Counted from the first letter of the stretch, positions 37,609 through 51,513 are shown. The stretch: 64,000 nucleotides of DNA from Mesorhizobium sp. 113-3-3 (GCF_016756495.1 NZ_AP023243.1:1302001-1366000), one strand, 5' to 3'. The notes: generated from the letters alone by a model not told the origin. Numbers and translations: made by a program.

Positions 37609-38544
37609 ATGTGGACCGGAGTTTTCCCCGCCGTCACGACCAAATTCACCGCCGATGATCGGCTTGACCATGCCGAGATGGAGCGCTGCTTCGGCCTGCA
37701 GATGGAAGCCGGTTGCGATGGCATCATCGTCTGCGGCTCGCTCGGCGAAGGGCCGATGCTGTCGGCTGACGAGAAGATCGAGGTGCTCAAGACCGCGCAG
37801 AAAGTCGCCGGCAAGAAGCCGGTGCTGATGACTGTGAATGAGCCAGGCACCCGGGAAGCGGCCAGCATCGCCAGGCGCGCCGCGAAGGAAGGTGCCAATG
37901 GCCTGATGGTGGTGCCGAGCCCGATCTACCACACCAACGAGGAAGAGACGGTCGCGGCGCTGCGCGCGGTCGCCGAGGCCGGCGACCTGCCGGTCATGAT
38001 CTACTCCAACCGGCTCGCCTATCGCGTCGACGTCACCGTCGACCAGATGGAGGAACTGGCGTCCGACAAGCGCTTCGTCGCCGTCAAGGAATCCTCCGAC
38101 GACATCAGGCGCACGACCGAGATCATCAACCGGCTGGGCGACCGCTACGATTTGTTCACCGGCGTCGACAACCTCGCCTTCGAGGCGCTGTCGGTCGGCG
38201 CCATCGGCTGGGTGGCCGGCCTGGTCACCGCCTTCCCGCGCGAGACGGTCGCCATCTACCAGCTAATGAAGCAGGGCCGCCGCGAGGAGGCGCTCGCCAT
38301 CTACCGCTGGTTCCGGCCGCTGCTCGATCTCGACGTCTCGACCTATCTGGTTCAGAACATCAAGCTTGCCGAAGTGCTGGCAATCGATACCAATGACCGC
38401 GTGCGCATGCCGCGCCAGCCGCTGTCGGGCGAGCGCCGCAAGGCGGTGGAGAAGATCATACGGGATGCGCTGGCGGTGCGGCCGAAGCTGCCGTCGCTCC
38501 AGACGTCTTCTCTACCGGCGGACAAACTGGTGGCAGCCGAGTAA
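37609..38544 (+). CDS. DapA-family lyase/deaminase, probable 1-pyrroline-4-hydroxy-2-carboxylate deaminase
   Basis: 311-residue TIM barrel of the dihydrodipicolinate synthase/N-acetylneuraminate lyase family. The family features are GVFPAVTTKFTADDRLDH, IIVCGSLGEGPML and the Schiff-base lysine in RFVAVKESSDD. Its neighbours are a D-amino acid oxidoreductase and a 4-hydroxyproline 2-epimerase, which makes the hydroxyproline pathway deaminase (HypD/LhpI-like: hydroxypyrroline carboxylate to 2-oxoglutarate semialdehyde) the best guess. An authentic lysine-pathway DapA is less likely. The semialdehyde dehydrogenase that would complete the pathway is not adjacent. Confidence 0.8.
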   Translation: MWTGVFPAVTTKFTADDRLDHAEMERCFGLQMEAGCDGIIVCGSLGEGPMLSADEKIEVLKTAQKVAGKKPVLMTVNEPGTREAASIARRAAKEGANGLMVVPSPIYHTNEEETVAALRAVAEAGDLPVMIYSNRLAYRVDVTVDQMEELASDKRFVAVKESSDDIRRTTEIINRLGDRYDLFTGVDNLAFEALSVGAIGWVAGLVTAFPRETVAIYQLMKQGRREEALAIYRWFRPLLDLDVSTYLVQNIKLAEVLAIDTNDRVRMPRQPLSGERRKAVEKIIRDALAVRPKLPSLQTSSLPADKLVAAE

Positions 38545-38558
38545 GGGACAGCACCGAC

Positions 38559-39872
38559 GTGCCAGGAAATTCCAAATCCCCGGAACAGGAGCGACGCTCC
38601 GCCACTGGGGCACCTTCTCCCCGTTCAGCGGGGGAAGGCGAGGACATCGCCATCATCGGTGGCGGCATCATCGGTATCTGTGCCGCTGCTTTCCTCGCCG
38701 AGGCGGGGCGCAGCGTCACTGTCTTCGACCGCACCGGTGTCTGCGAGGAGACGAGTTCCGGCAACGCGGCAGCCTTTGCTTTCTCCGATGTGCTGCCGCT
38801 GGCGCACAAGGGCATGATCAAGAACCTGCCGAAATGGCTGGCCGATCCGCTCGGTCCGCTCAGCATTCCGCCGGCCTACCTGCCGCAGCTCCTGCCCTGG
38901 CTGATCCGCTTCTGGCGCGCCGGTGCGCCGGCGAAATACGAGGCCAGCCTCGCCGCCCAGGCCGGCATGATGAAGCTCGCCGAGGCGGAATGGATGGGCC
39001 TGCTCGATCGCTCCGGCACGCGGCCGATGCTGCGCGAGGATGGCTCGCTCGAACTTTACGAAAGCGAGGCCGAGTTCCGCGCCTCGCTGTCCGGCTGGGC
39101 CGCGCGCGAGCGTTTCGGCATCGGCTTTCGCCATGTCGAGGGCGATGGCCTGGCGGGTTTGCAGCCTGGCCTGTCCCCGCGCTTCATCAAGGGCACCTTC
39201 GTGCCGGGCTGGAAGACGGTCGCCGATCCGAAATTGCTCGGCAAGGCGGTGTGGGCTTATGCCGAGGCCAGGGGCGCCCGCTTTGAAATGGGCCGCATCG
39301 ACCAGATTACGGCAGACCAGCATGGCGCGACGCTGACTTTGGCCGACGGCACGACCAGGCAGGCGCGGCAGCTCGTCGTCGCAGCCGGCGCCTGGTCGCA
39401 CCTTCTGGCGCGGCAGCTTGGCGACCGCATTCCGCTGGAGACCGAGCGCGGCTACAACACGACCTTGCCCAAGGGCGCCTTCGACGTGAAGCGGCAGCTG
39501 ATCTTCTCCGGCCATGGCTTCGTCGTCACGCCGCTCGATACCGGCCTGCGCGTCGGCGGCGCCGTCGAGCTCGGCGGCATCGAGCGGCCGCCCAATTTCA
39601 ACAGATCGAAGGCGCTCCTGAAGAAAGCGCAGCAATTCCTGCCCGGGCTCGATCCCTCGGGCGGGCGCGAATGGATGGGGTTCCGGCCCTCTCTGCCGGA
39701 TTCTGTACCTGTCATAGGCAAGGCATCAGGAAACCGTCCGGTGGTCTATGCTTTCGGTCATGGCCATCTCGGCCTGACCCAGGCCGCGGCGACCGCACGG
39801 TTGATCCGGGAAATCATCATGGGGCAGGTTGCGTCTGTTGATCTCGCCCCCTTCAGTCCACAACGGTTTTGA
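38559..39872 (+). CDS. FAD-dependent D-amino acid oxidoreductase, probable D-hydroxyproline dehydrogenase
   Basis: 437 residues of the DadA/glycine oxidase-like family. The FAD fold begins only at residue 28 (DIAIIGGGIIGICAAAFLAEAGRSVTVFDR); further motifs are TSSGNAAAFAFSDVLPLAHKG and the C-terminal WMGFRPSLPDSVPVIGKA ... FGHGHLGLTQ. The start must be the GTG at 38559, since no other start codon precedes the FAD fold; the extra N-terminus includes a palindromic repeat translated in frame. It should oxidise cis-4-hydroxy-D-proline made by the epimerase downstream; that substrate is inferred from context. Confidence 0.82.
   Translation: MPGNSKSPEQERRSATGAPSPRSAGEGEDIAIIGGGIIGICAAAFLAEAGRSVTVFDRTGVCEETSSGNAAAFAFSDVLPLAHKGMIKNLPKWLADPLGPLSIPPAYLPQLLPWLIRFWRAGAPAKYEASLAAQAGMMKLAEAEWMGLLDRSGTRPMLREDGSLELYESEAEFRASLSGWAARERFGIGFRHVEGDGLAGLQPGLSPRFIKGTFVPGWKTVADPKLLGKAVWAYAEARGARFEMGRIDQITADQHGATLTLADGTTRQARQLVVAAGAWSHLLARQLGDRIPLETERGYNTTLPKGAFDVKRQLIFSGHGFVVTPLDTGLRVGGAVELGGIERPPNFNRSKALLKKAQQFLPGLDPSGGREWMGFRPSLPDSVPVIGKASGNRPVVYAFGHGHLGLTQAAATARLIREIIMGQVASVDLAPFSPQRF
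38613..38638. repeat. Palindromic repeat read in frame at the oxidoreductase N-terminus
   Basis: CCTTCTCCCCG (38613-38623) and CGGGGGAAGG (38629-38638) around a 5-base loop. It is the C-rich palindrome type otherwise seen between rhizobial genes, here translated as part of SATGAPSPRSAGEGED. Confidence 0.6.
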
Positions 39873-39890
39873 ATTTTTTCGAGGAGCGAC

Positions 39891-40892
39891 ATGGCCAAGA
39901 AATCCTTCTTCTGCATCGACGGCCACACATGCGGCAATCCGGTGCGGCTGGTTGCCGGCGGCGGTCCGCTGCTCGAGGGCGCGACGATGATGGAGCGGCG
40001 CGCGCATTTCCTCGCCGAATATGACTGGATCCGCACGGGCCTGATGTTCGAGCCGCGCGGCCATGACGTCATGTCGGGTTCGATCCTCTATCCGCCGACG
40101 CGCGAGGATTGCGACATCGCCATCCTGTTCATCGAAACCTCGGGCTGCCTGCCGATGTGCGGCCACGGCACGATCGGCACGGTGACGATGGCCATCGAGC
40201 ACGGGCTGATCAAGCCGAAGACGCCGGGCGTGCTGAGGCTCGACACGCCGGCCGGGCTGGTCATCGCCGAGTACAAGCAGGTCGGCGAATATGTCGAGGA
40301 GGTGCGTATCACCAACGTGCCGTCGTTCCTCCACGCCGAAGGGCTGACGGTCGAATGTCCCCATCTGGGCGAGATCACCGTCGACGTCGCCTATGGCGGC
40401 AATTTCTACGCCATCGTCGAACCGCAGAAGAATTACCGCGACATGGCCGATCATTCCGCCGGCGACCTCATCGCCTGGAGCCCGGTGGTGCGGCAGCGGC
40501 TCAACGAGAAATACACTTTCGTGCATCCGGAAAACCCCGGCATCAACCGGCTGTCGCACATGCTGTGGACCGGCAAGCCGACGGTGGAAGGGGCCGACGC
40601 CCGCAACGCCGTCTTCTACGGCGACAAGGCGATCGACCGCTCGCCATGCGGCACCGGCACCTCGGCGCGCATGGCGCAGCTCCATGCCAAGGGCAGGCTC
40701 AAGGCGGGTGACGCCTTCGTGCATGAATCGATCATCGGTTCGCTGTTCAAGGGCAAGGTCGAAAAGGAGGTCACGGTCGCGGGCAAACCGGCGATCATCC
40801 CCTCGATCGGCGGCTGGGCGCGCATGACCGGTTTGAACACGATCTTCATCGACGACCGCGATCCGTTCGCGCATGGTTTCGTGGTCAAGTGA
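39891..40892 (+). CDS. 4-hydroxyproline 2-epimerase (proline racemase family)
   Basis: 333 residues. Cofactor-independent two-base epimerase converting trans-4-hydroxy-L-proline to cis-4-hydroxy-D-proline. The two catalytic thiols are Cys90 in LPMCGHGT and Cys253 in RSPCGTGTSA; having cysteine at both places excludes the dehydratase variants with Ser or Thr. Also present is the substrate-binding DRSPCGTG loop. It ends the GntR-regulated operon (DapA-like, oxidoreductase, epimerase). Confidence 0.93.
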   Translation: MAKKSFFCIDGHTCGNPVRLVAGGGPLLEGATMMERRAHFLAEYDWIRTGLMFEPRGHDVMSGSILYPPTREDCDIAILFIETSGCLPMCGHGTIGTVTMAIEHGLIKPKTPGVLRLDTPAGLVIAEYKQVGEYVEEVRITNVPSFLHAEGLTVECPHLGEITVDVAYGGNFYAIVEPQKNYRDMADHSAGDLIAWSPVVRQRLNEKYTFVHPENPGINRLSHMLWTGKPTVEGADARNAVFYGDKAIDRSPCGTGTSARMAQLHAKGRLKAGDAFVHESIIGSLFKGKVEKEVTVAGKPAIIPSIGGWARMTGLNTIFIDDRDPFAHGFVVK

Positions 40893-41228
40893 AGAGAATC
40901 CTGACCCAGCGGAAGGAAGTGTGGCGAAATGACGAACCCTGTCAGGAACGCAACGATTCTTCTTATCACCTAATTTTGACGGTGATTTCTTCGAAACGGC
41001 GCGCATGATGCGGCCGAATCGTCAAAGACATTGCGTTATGCCAATGATAGGGTCCGCGATAGTCCAGGGGTCGGGTGCAGAAAACGGGCGGTCGGAACGA
41101 CGTGAATCGGAAACACGCGGGGCGGTCAAAAAAATCACGTTGCAATCCGGCCTCGAAACTTTACGACTAGGGGAAATACGAAAAGGAATGCGTCTGCATG
41201 GGCGACATTCCAGGGGAGCCATGTACAC
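40893..41228. other. Intergenic stretch upstream of the liv operon
   Basis: 336 bp without a recognisable gene. A weak promoter-like pair TTGCAA (41140-41145) and ACGACT (41163-41168) with 17-bp spacing precedes livH. The segment has A-rich tracts and no clear terminator for the operon before it. Confidence 0.4.
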
Positions 41229-42131
<903 letters not shown>

Positions 42132-42135
42132 GATC

Positions 42136-43731
42136 ATGGCCGTGACCGTATCTCGCGAAGGCGACAGCGTCGCCACCCCCACCCAGCGCGCGCTTAAGGA
42201 AGCGTTCTATGCCGGCGCCATCGCGCTTGGCCTGTTCGTGCTGTTCATCGGTCTGAAGACCGGTCAGAACATGTCCAACGAACTGGTCCTGACCCAGCGC
42301 TGGGGCTTGCTCGCCGCTGTGGTGATCGCCACGGCCGTCGGCCGTTTCCTCTATGTCGCCTATGGCCAGCCCTTCATGGCCAACCAAAAGATCGCCAACG
42401 TCGCCACCGGTCTGTTGCCGGCCAGCGTGGGGTCGCGCTTCTTTCAGTTGCCGGCGTTCATCGTGGCTTTCGTCGCGGCGGTGCTGCTGTTCGCACTGAA
42501 CAGCTCCCTTGCCGGATGGGTGGGAGCGGAAGCGGCCGGGTATCTGCAATTCCTGCGCGCCCTGGCGGTCGTCTATGTGCTGGCCTGCGTGATCTACTAC
42601 TTCCGCGCCTTCATCCACGCCAACTTCACCAAATTGGGCATCACGGCGCTTGTGCTGTACCCGATCCTCGTGGTCGCGGTGCTTTCGCTGAACGCCTGGT
42701 CGATTGCCGGAGGGCTGCAGGGCTCGCTGAAATGGGTCGACAATTTCGGCATCCAGATCCTGATCTATGTGATGCTGGCCTGGGGGCTGAACATCGTCGT
42801 TGGCCTCGCCGGCCTGCTCGACCTCGGCTACGTCGCCTTCTATGCGCTTGGCGCCTATGCCTATGCGCTTCTTGCCACGCAATACGGCCTGTCGTTCTGG
42901 ATCCTGCTGCCGGCCGCGGGCTGCATGGCAGCCCTCTGGGGGGTGCTGCTCGGTTTCCCCGTGTTGCGCCTGCGTGGCGATTATCTGGCGATCGTGACGC
43001 TCGCCTTCGGCGAGATCATCCGCCTGGTGCTGATCAACTGGCGCGAGGTCACCAACGGCTCGGCCGGCATCTCCGGCATTCCCAAGGTTTCCTTCTTCGG
43101 CCTGATGACCTTCAACGTGTCGGACCCCAACTACATTGCCAAGGTCCTGCACATCGCGACCTCAAGCGCCTACTACAAGATCTTCCTCTACTATCTGATC
43201 CTGGGCCTGTGCCTGCTTACCGCGTTCGTCACCATCAGGCTGCGCCGCCTGCCGGTCGGCCGCGCCTGGGAAGCCTTGCGTGAGGACGAGATCGCCTGCC
43301 GCTCGCTGGGCATCAACACCACCACGACCAAGCTGACGGCGTTCGCCACAGGCGCCATGTTCGGTGGTTTCGCCGGCTCGTTCTTCGCCGCGCGGCAGGG
43401 CTTCGTCAGCCCGGAATCCTTCGTCTTCCTGGAATCGGCCATCATCCTTGCCATCGTCGTTCTCGGCGGCATGGGCTCGCTGGTCGGCATCGCGGTCGCC
43501 GCGATGGTGATGATCGGCGGCACCGAGGCGCTACGCGAACTCGACTTCCTCAAGCAGATCTTCGGGCCGGACTTCACTCCCGAACTCTACCGCATGCTTC
43601 TGTTCGGCATGGCCATGGTCATCGTCATGCTGTGGAAGCCGCGCGGCTTCGTCGGCAGTCGAGAACCGACCGCCTTCCTCAAGGAGCGAAGGGCTGTCTC
43701 AAGCTCCTTCACCAAGGAGGGCCACGGCTGA
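42136..43731 (+). CDS. livM: Branched-chain amino acid ABC transporter permease LivM (long form)
   Basis: 531 residues. The C-terminal 320 residues are a standard LivM ([75 protein letters not shown]). It is preceded by about 190 residues with further hydrophobic segments, longer than the E. coli protein (425 residues). Its stop overlaps the livG start by one base. Confidence 0.93.
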   Translation: MAVTVSREGDSVATPTQRALKEAFYAGAIALGLFVLFIGLKTGQNMSNELVLTQRWGLLAAVVIATAVGRFLYVAYGQPFMANQKIANVATGLLPASVGSRFFQLPAFIVAFVAAVLLFALNSSLAGWVGAEAAGYLQFLRALAVVYVLACVIYYFRAFIHANFTKLGITALVLYPILVVAVLSLNAWSIAGGLQGSLKWVDNFGIQILIYVMLAWGLNIVVGLAGLLDLGYVAFYALGAYAYALLATQYGLSFWILLPAAGCMAALWGVLLGFPVLRLRGDYLAIVTLAFGEIIRLVLINWREVTNGSAGISGIPKVSFFGLMTFNVSDPNYIAKVLHIATSSAYYKIFLYYLILGLCLLTAFVTIRLRRLPVGRAWEALREDEIACRSLGINTTTTKLTAFATGAMFGGFAGSFFAARQGFVSPESFVFLESAIILAIVVLGGMGSLVGIAVAAMVMIGGTEALRELDFLKQIFGPDFTPELYRMLLFGMAMVIVMLWKPRGFVGSREPTAFLKERRAVSSSFTKEGHG

Positions 43732-44834
43732 TGAATGCGACCACGCAAATGAACGACGCCATCCTGCAGGTCGACCATCTGTCGATGAAGTTCGGCGGCC
43801 TGGTCGCCATCGGCGACCTGTCCTTCACCGCCAGACGCGGCGAGATCACGGCGCTGATCGGCCCCAACGGCGCCGGCAAGACCACGGTGTTCAACTGCAT
43901 CACCGGCTTCTACAAGCCGTCGGAAGGCATGATCACGCTCAATCGCGCCGATGGTTCCAGCTACCTGCTGGAGCGGTTGCCCAACCATGAGATCCCGGCG
44001 CGCGCCAAGGTGGCGCGCACCTTCCAGAACATCCGCCTGTTCTCGGGCATGACGCTGCTGGAGAACCTTCTGGTTGCCCAGCATAACAAGCTGATGAAGG
44101 CATCGGGCTACACGGTGCTTGGCCTGTTCGGCTTCAGCGGGTACCGCAAGGCATCGGCCGAGTCGATGGACCTGGCCAAGCACTGGCTGGAGAAGGCCGA
44201 TCTCGTCGATCGCGCCGACGATCCGGCAGGCGATTTGCCCTATGGCGCGCAGCGGCGCCTCGAGATCGCGCGCGCCATGTGCACGGGTCCGGAGCTTCTG
44301 TGTCTCGACGAGCCGGCGGCCGGCCTCAACCCGAAGGAATCGGCGGCGCTCAACGAGCTCTTGATCGACATCAAGAACAACACCGGCACCTCGATCCTGC
44401 TGATCGAACACGACATGTCGGTGGTCATGCAGATTTCAGACCATGTCGTGGTGCTGGAATATGGCCGCAAGATCTCCGACGGCAATCCTCAGTCGGTACG
44501 CACCGATCCGCGCGTCATCGCCGCCTATCTCGGCGTCGACGACGAGGAGGTCGAGACCGTGCTGACCGAGGTCGGCGACGAGGACGTCATCGAGCAGCTC
44601 GACATAGGTCCGGATGCCGCGCATGGCCCGGGGACATCGTCATCATACCTGGCCGGACCGGTGAGCGACACGGTCGGACACAGCGATGGCGAGCGTGTCA
44701 CCGTGTCGAAGGGCGCCTCGAAGGCGGCGCAGGTCGATGCAAAGGCCAATTTGCCAAGAAAGCCGTCCGAGCGGGCCACGGCCAAGCCGACCGGAAAATC
44801 CTCGACAGCCAAGCCGCGTGGGGGGCGTAAATAA
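43731..44834 (+). CDS. livG: Branched-chain amino acid ABC transporter ATPase LivG with long basic tail
   Basis: 367 residues; normal LivG proteins are about 255. Residues 1-269 are complete: Walker A GPNGAGKTT (44-52), LPYGAQRRLEIARAM in place of the signature, Walker B LLCLDEPAAGLNP and IEHDMSVVM. Residues 270-367 form an extension, first acidic (VDDEEVETVLTEVGDEDV) and then Ser/Lys/Ala-rich and basic to the end (RKPSERATAKPTGKSSTAKP). No frameshift is needed to explain it; the stop overlaps the ATG of livF. The role of the tail is unknown. Confidence 0.93.
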   Translation: MNATTQMNDAILQVDHLSMKFGGLVAIGDLSFTARRGEITALIGPNGAGKTTVFNCITGFYKPSEGMITLNRADGSSYLLERLPNHEIPARAKVARTFQNIRLFSGMTLLENLLVAQHNKLMKASGYTVLGLFGFSGYRKASAESMDLAKHWLEKADLVDRADDPAGDLPYGAQRRLEIARAMCTGPELLCLDEPAAGLNPKESAALNELLIDIKNNTGTSILLIEHDMSVVMQISDHVVVLEYGRKISDGNPQSVRTDPRVIAAYLGVDDEEVETVLTEVGDEDVIEQLDIGPDAAHGPGTSSSYLAGPVSDTVGHSDGERVTVSKGASKAAQVDAKANLPRKPSERATAKPTGKSSTAKPRGGRK

Positions 44835-45562
44835 TGGCCGGGACAACGCTGCTCGATATCAAGGGCGTGGAGACCTACTACGGCAACATCCGGGCGCTGA
44901 ACGGGGTCGATGTCACCGTCAAGGAGGGTGAGATCGTGGCGCTGATCGGCGCCAACGGCGCCGGCAAGTCGACGCTGATGATGACCATTTTCGGGGCTCC
45001 GCGCGCCCGCTCGGGCACCATCACCTTCGCCGGCACCGACATCACCCAATTGCCGACGCACGAGATCGCGCGCATGCGCATCGCCCAATCACCCGAAGGC
45101 CGGCGCATCTTCCCGCGCATGACGGTGATGGAAAACCTGCAGATGGGCGCCAGCCTCGACAACCTCAAGCACTATGACGAGGACGTCGAGAAGGTGTTCA
45201 CGCTGTTCCCGCGGCTCAAGGAGCGCATCGCCCAGCGCGGCGGCACGCTGTCGGGCGGCGAGCAGCAGATGCTGTCGATCGGACGTGCGCTGATGGCGCG
45301 GCCAAAGCTGCTTCTGCTCGACGAGCCGTCGCTGGGCCTGGCGCCGCTGATCGTCAAGCAGATCTTCGACGCCATCCGCGAGCTGAACCGCACGCAAGGG
45401 CTGACCGTGTTCCTGGTCGAGCAGAACGCGTTCGGCGCGTTGAAACTCGCCACGCGCGGCTATGTCATGGTCAACGGCAATGTGACGATGAGCGGCACCG
45501 GCAAGGAACTGCTCGCCAATCCGGAAGTGCGCGCCGCCTATCTCGAAGGCGGGCATCACTGA
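44834..45562 (+). CDS. livF: Branched-chain amino acid ABC transporter ATPase LivF
   Basis: 242 residues, normal length. Walker A GANGAGKST, signature LSGGEQQMLSIGRALM, Walker B LLLLDEPSLGLAP, switch region VFLVEQNAF. Its ATG overlaps the livG stop (TAATG), so coupled translation of the two ATPases is likely. Confidence 0.95.
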   Translation: MAGTTLLDIKGVETYYGNIRALNGVDVTVKEGEIVALIGANGAGKSTLMMTIFGAPRARSGTITFAGTDITQLPTHEIARMRIAQSPEGRRIFPRMTVMENLQMGASLDNLKHYDEDVEKVFTLFPRLKERIAQRGGTLSGGEQQMLSIGRALMARPKLLLLDEPSLGLAPLIVKQIFDAIRELNRTQGLTVFLVEQNAFGALKLATRGYVMVNGNVTMSGTGKELLANPEVRAAYLEGGHH

Positions 45563-45566
45563 GTTT

Positions 45567-45657
45567 GGAGCGGAATGTGCATCCGGTACCCCGCTCCAAC
45601 TTGTTCGTTTGTCGCGTGATCCTTGTCCGAAAAGTCCGCGACTTTTCGGGATCATGC
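45567..45657. repeat. Two consecutive palindromes between livF and the small membrane protein gene
   Basis: First hairpin GGAGCGG / CCGCTCC (45567-45573, 45591-45597). Second: GTGATCC-TTGT-CCGAAAAGT (45616-45635) against ACTTTTCGG-GATCATGC (45641-45657) with a CCGCG loop. The GATCATGC/CGAAAAGT type recurs in rhizobial spacers; a degraded relative is at 59447-59508. It may attenuate transcription before the downstream genes. Confidence 0.65.
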
Positions 45658-45672
45658 TAGGGAGACTTCATC

Positions 45673-46020
45673 ATGCAGGGCATTCTCTATGAGGAACCCT
45701 CGATCTGGCAGTTCTTCTTCGTCACCTGCCTGCTCGGCGGCTGGGCGGCCTGGATGACCGGCAAGGCCAGCGCCCAGACATGGCGCTCCTTCATCCAGCT
45801 TTTCGCCTATCTGCTGGGTCTCGGCATCGGCATCCGCTTCATCCATCACGCGCTGTTCGACGGAACGATGTTCTCGCTGCACTACTATATCGTCGATACC
45901 ATCGTGCTGATGATACTGGGCTTCGTCGGCTATCAATACACACGAACGAACCAGATGGTCACACAGTATAATTGGCTCTACGAAAGAGCTTCAATCTTGA
46001 GCTGGAAACCGAAAGGTTGA
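45673..46020 (+). CDS. Small membrane protein linked to the liv operon
   Basis: 115 residues with about three hydrophobic helices (IWQFFFVTCLLGGWAAWMTG, FIQLFAYLLGLGIGIRFIHHALF, YYIVDTIVLMILGFVGYQYT). It resembles the uncharacterised protein commonly found inside liv gene clusters of the Rhizobiales (I believe DUF6867). Preserved position between livF and livK suggests a link to the transporter; function unknown. Confidence 0.75.
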   Translation: MQGILYEEPSIWQFFFVTCLLGGWAAWMTGKASAQTWRSFIQLFAYLLGLGIGIRFIHHALFDGTMFSLHYYIVDTIVLMILGFVGYQYTRTNQMVTQYNWLYERASILSWKPKG

Positions 46021-46157
46021 CGTTCATCATTAACGCCGCGTCAGGGATGAATCGGCGTGACAAGTGCCTGAAAATCGGCAAACTATGCTTTCTGCGATAA
46101 GGGTGGGCATCGCATGAAAGCTTCATCCACGCCCACTCCGTTAATGGGAGCGTTTAA

Positions 46158-47273
46158 ATGAAAAAGTCACTTTTGTCCGCCGTCGCCCTGACCGCGCTGG
46201 TCGCGTTCGGCGGCAACGCGTGGGCTGATGTAGTATTCGCCGTTGCCGGTCCGATCACCGGTCCGAACGCGGCCTTCGGAGCGCAGCTGCAGAAGGGCGC
46301 GGAGGCGGCGGTCGCCGAGATCAACGCCAAGGGCGGCATCAACGGCGAACAGATCAAGCTCGAAGTCGGCGACGACGTCTCCGACCCGAAGCAGGGCATC
46401 TCGGTCGCCAACAAGTTCGTCGGTGACGGCGTCAAGTTCGTGATCGGCCACTTCAACTCGGGCGTCTCGATCCCGGCCTCGGAAGTCTACGCCGAAAACA
46501 ACATCGTCGAAATCACCCCGGCCGCGACCAACCCGAAGTTCACCGAGCGTGGCCTGTGGAACGTGTTCCGCACCTGCGGACGCGACGATCAGCAGGGCAG
46601 CATCGCCGGCGCCTATATCGCCGCGAATTTCAAGGATGCCAAGGTCGCCGTCGTGCACGACAAGACCCCTTATGGCCAGGGCCTCGCCGATGAAACCAAG
46701 AAGGCGATGAACGCCGCCGGCGTCAAGGAAGTGATGTATGAAGGCGTCAATGTCGGCGACAAGGACTTCTCGGCACTGATCGCCAAGATGAAGGAAGCCG
46801 GCGTCACCCTGATCTACTGGGGCGGCCTGCATACCGAAGCCGGCCTGATCATCCGCCAGTCGGCGGACCAGGGCCTCAAGGCACCGATGATGTCGGGTGA
46901 CGGCATCGTGACGGACGAACTCGCCGCCATCGCGGGCGACGCCGTTGCCGGCACGCTCAACACGTTCGGACCCGATCCGCGCCTGATCCCGGCCAACAAG
47001 GAACTCGTCGAGAAGTTCCGTGCGCAGGGCTTCGAGCCGGAAGCCTACACGCTCTACGCCTACGCCGCCGTGCAGGTGGTCGCCGAGGCGGCCGCCGCCG
47101 CCAAGTCGAACGACCCGCAGGTCGTTGCCAAGGCGATGCATGAAAACGGCCCGTTCCCGACCGTTCTGGGCGATCTCGCCTATGACGCCAAGGGCGACCC
47201 GAAGCTGCCGGGCTACATCATGTACGAGTGGAAGAAGAAGGACGACGGCAAGTATTCCTGGTTCCCGAAATAA
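46158..47273 (+). CDS. livK: Leu/Ile/Val-type periplasmic binding protein
   Basis: 371 residues with a 23-residue signal peptide ([17 protein letters not shown], then DVVFAV). Type I periplasmic binding fold: [78 protein letters not shown]. It resembles LivK/BraC of rhizobia, which take branched-chain and other amino acids. Last gene of the liv set, with its own 137-bp upstream gap that allows separate expression, and followed by a strong terminator. Confidence 0.94.
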   Translation: MKKSLLSAVALTALVAFGGNAWADVVFAVAGPITGPNAAFGAQLQKGAEAAVAEINAKGGINGEQIKLEVGDDVSDPKQGISVANKFVGDGVKFVIGHFNSGVSIPASEVYAENNIVEITPAATNPKFTERGLWNVFRTCGRDDQQGSIAGAYIAANFKDAKVAVVHDKTPYGQGLADETKKAMNAAGVKEVMYEGVNVGDKDFSALIAKMKEAGVTLIYWGGLHTEAGLIIRQSADQGLKAPMMSGDGIVTDELAAIAGDAVAGTLNTFGPDPRLIPANKELVEKFRAQGFEPEAYTLYAYAAVQVVAEAAAAAKSNDPQVVAKAMHENGPFPTVLGDLAYDAKGDPKLPGYIMYEWKKKDDGKYSWFPK

Positions 47274-47300
47274 GCTGCTCAGCAGGTCTGAAATCCATGA

Positions 47301-47327
47301 TGCCCGGCGCGTTGCGCCGGGCATTTT
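47301..47327 (+). terminator. Rho-independent terminator of livK
   Basis: Stem TGCCCGGCGC / GCGCCGGGCA with a 3-base loop (GTT) and TTTTC after it. Confidence 0.85.
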
Positions 47328-47460
47328 CTTTGGGTTGCTCCGGCGGCCGATGGCTTGCTTTGCCGGGCACTTCTCGATCGGCGAGATCGCATCCAGGATC
47401 GAAATTGTCGCCCTTGTTCCGTCCGTTTGGGCCGGGGCGTGCGAGTGTTTGCCGGATAAT

Positions 47461-47482
47461 TGATTTAAATCGGTTTAAATCA
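47461..47482. promoter_or_regulatory. AT-rich palindromic operator upstream of pyc
   Basis: TGATTTAAA, TCGG, TTTAAATCA: perfect 9-bp arms centred on CG, the layout of LacI-family operators. It lies 83 bp before the pyc start. The regulator is not encoded nearby; a gluconeogenesis regulator is one guess. Confidence 0.5.
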
Positions 47483-47565
47483 GCACTGATTTTGTTTGCA
47501 CTGCAGCATTTTCACGCTAATCATTGCACCGATTTCCCGTCCCTTCCGCTGCTGGAGCCCAGTCC

Positions 47566-51024
<3,459 letters not shown>

Positions 51025-51183
51025 GAGCCGGCAAGGAGCAGGCAGGCTGTCGGCTTCTGTCGGCAGCCATTCTGTCTTGTTCGATAACAGCTTGACCCGC
51101 CGCCGCCGGTCGGGCATCGAACCGGCTCAAATTTGCCGCCGTCTTTCGCCGAGTCGCGGCCCAGAACCAATTTGGAGAAAAAC

Positions 51184-51444
51184 ATGGCCGACGATATCAC
51201 CGAGACCAGCCAGACTGTTGCCGCCGGCCAGCTGCGTGCCCTCATCGAGCGCATCGAGCGGCTCGAGGAAGAGAAGAAGACGATCGCCGACGACATCAAG
51301 GAAGTGTTCGCCGAGGCCAAGGGCACCGGTTTCGACACCAAGGCGATCCGCACCATCATCCGTCTGCGCAAGAAGGACCAGGCCGAGCGCCAGGAAGAGG
51401 ACGCCATCCTCGATCTCTACATGGCCGCGCTCGGCATGGTGTGA
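51184..51444 (+). CDS. gapR: GapR family DNA-binding protein (DUF2312)
   Basis: 86 residues. GapR is an essential nucleoid protein in Caulobacter that binds overtwisted AT-rich DNA and aids replication. The signature is [50 protein letters not shown], two helices followed by a basic segment. Full length for the family. Located 159 bp after pyc; probably monocistronic. Confidence 0.92.
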   Translation: MADDITETSQTVAAGQLRALIERIERLEEEKKTIADDIKEVFAEAKGTGFDTKAIRTIIRLRKKDQAERQEEDAILDLYMAALGMV

Positions 51445-51513
51445 GGCGCTTGGCCGGAAACCGGCGGCTTCTCATCACGAGAGCGATGCTCCGCGCTTGC
51501 GCAGGACTTATCG

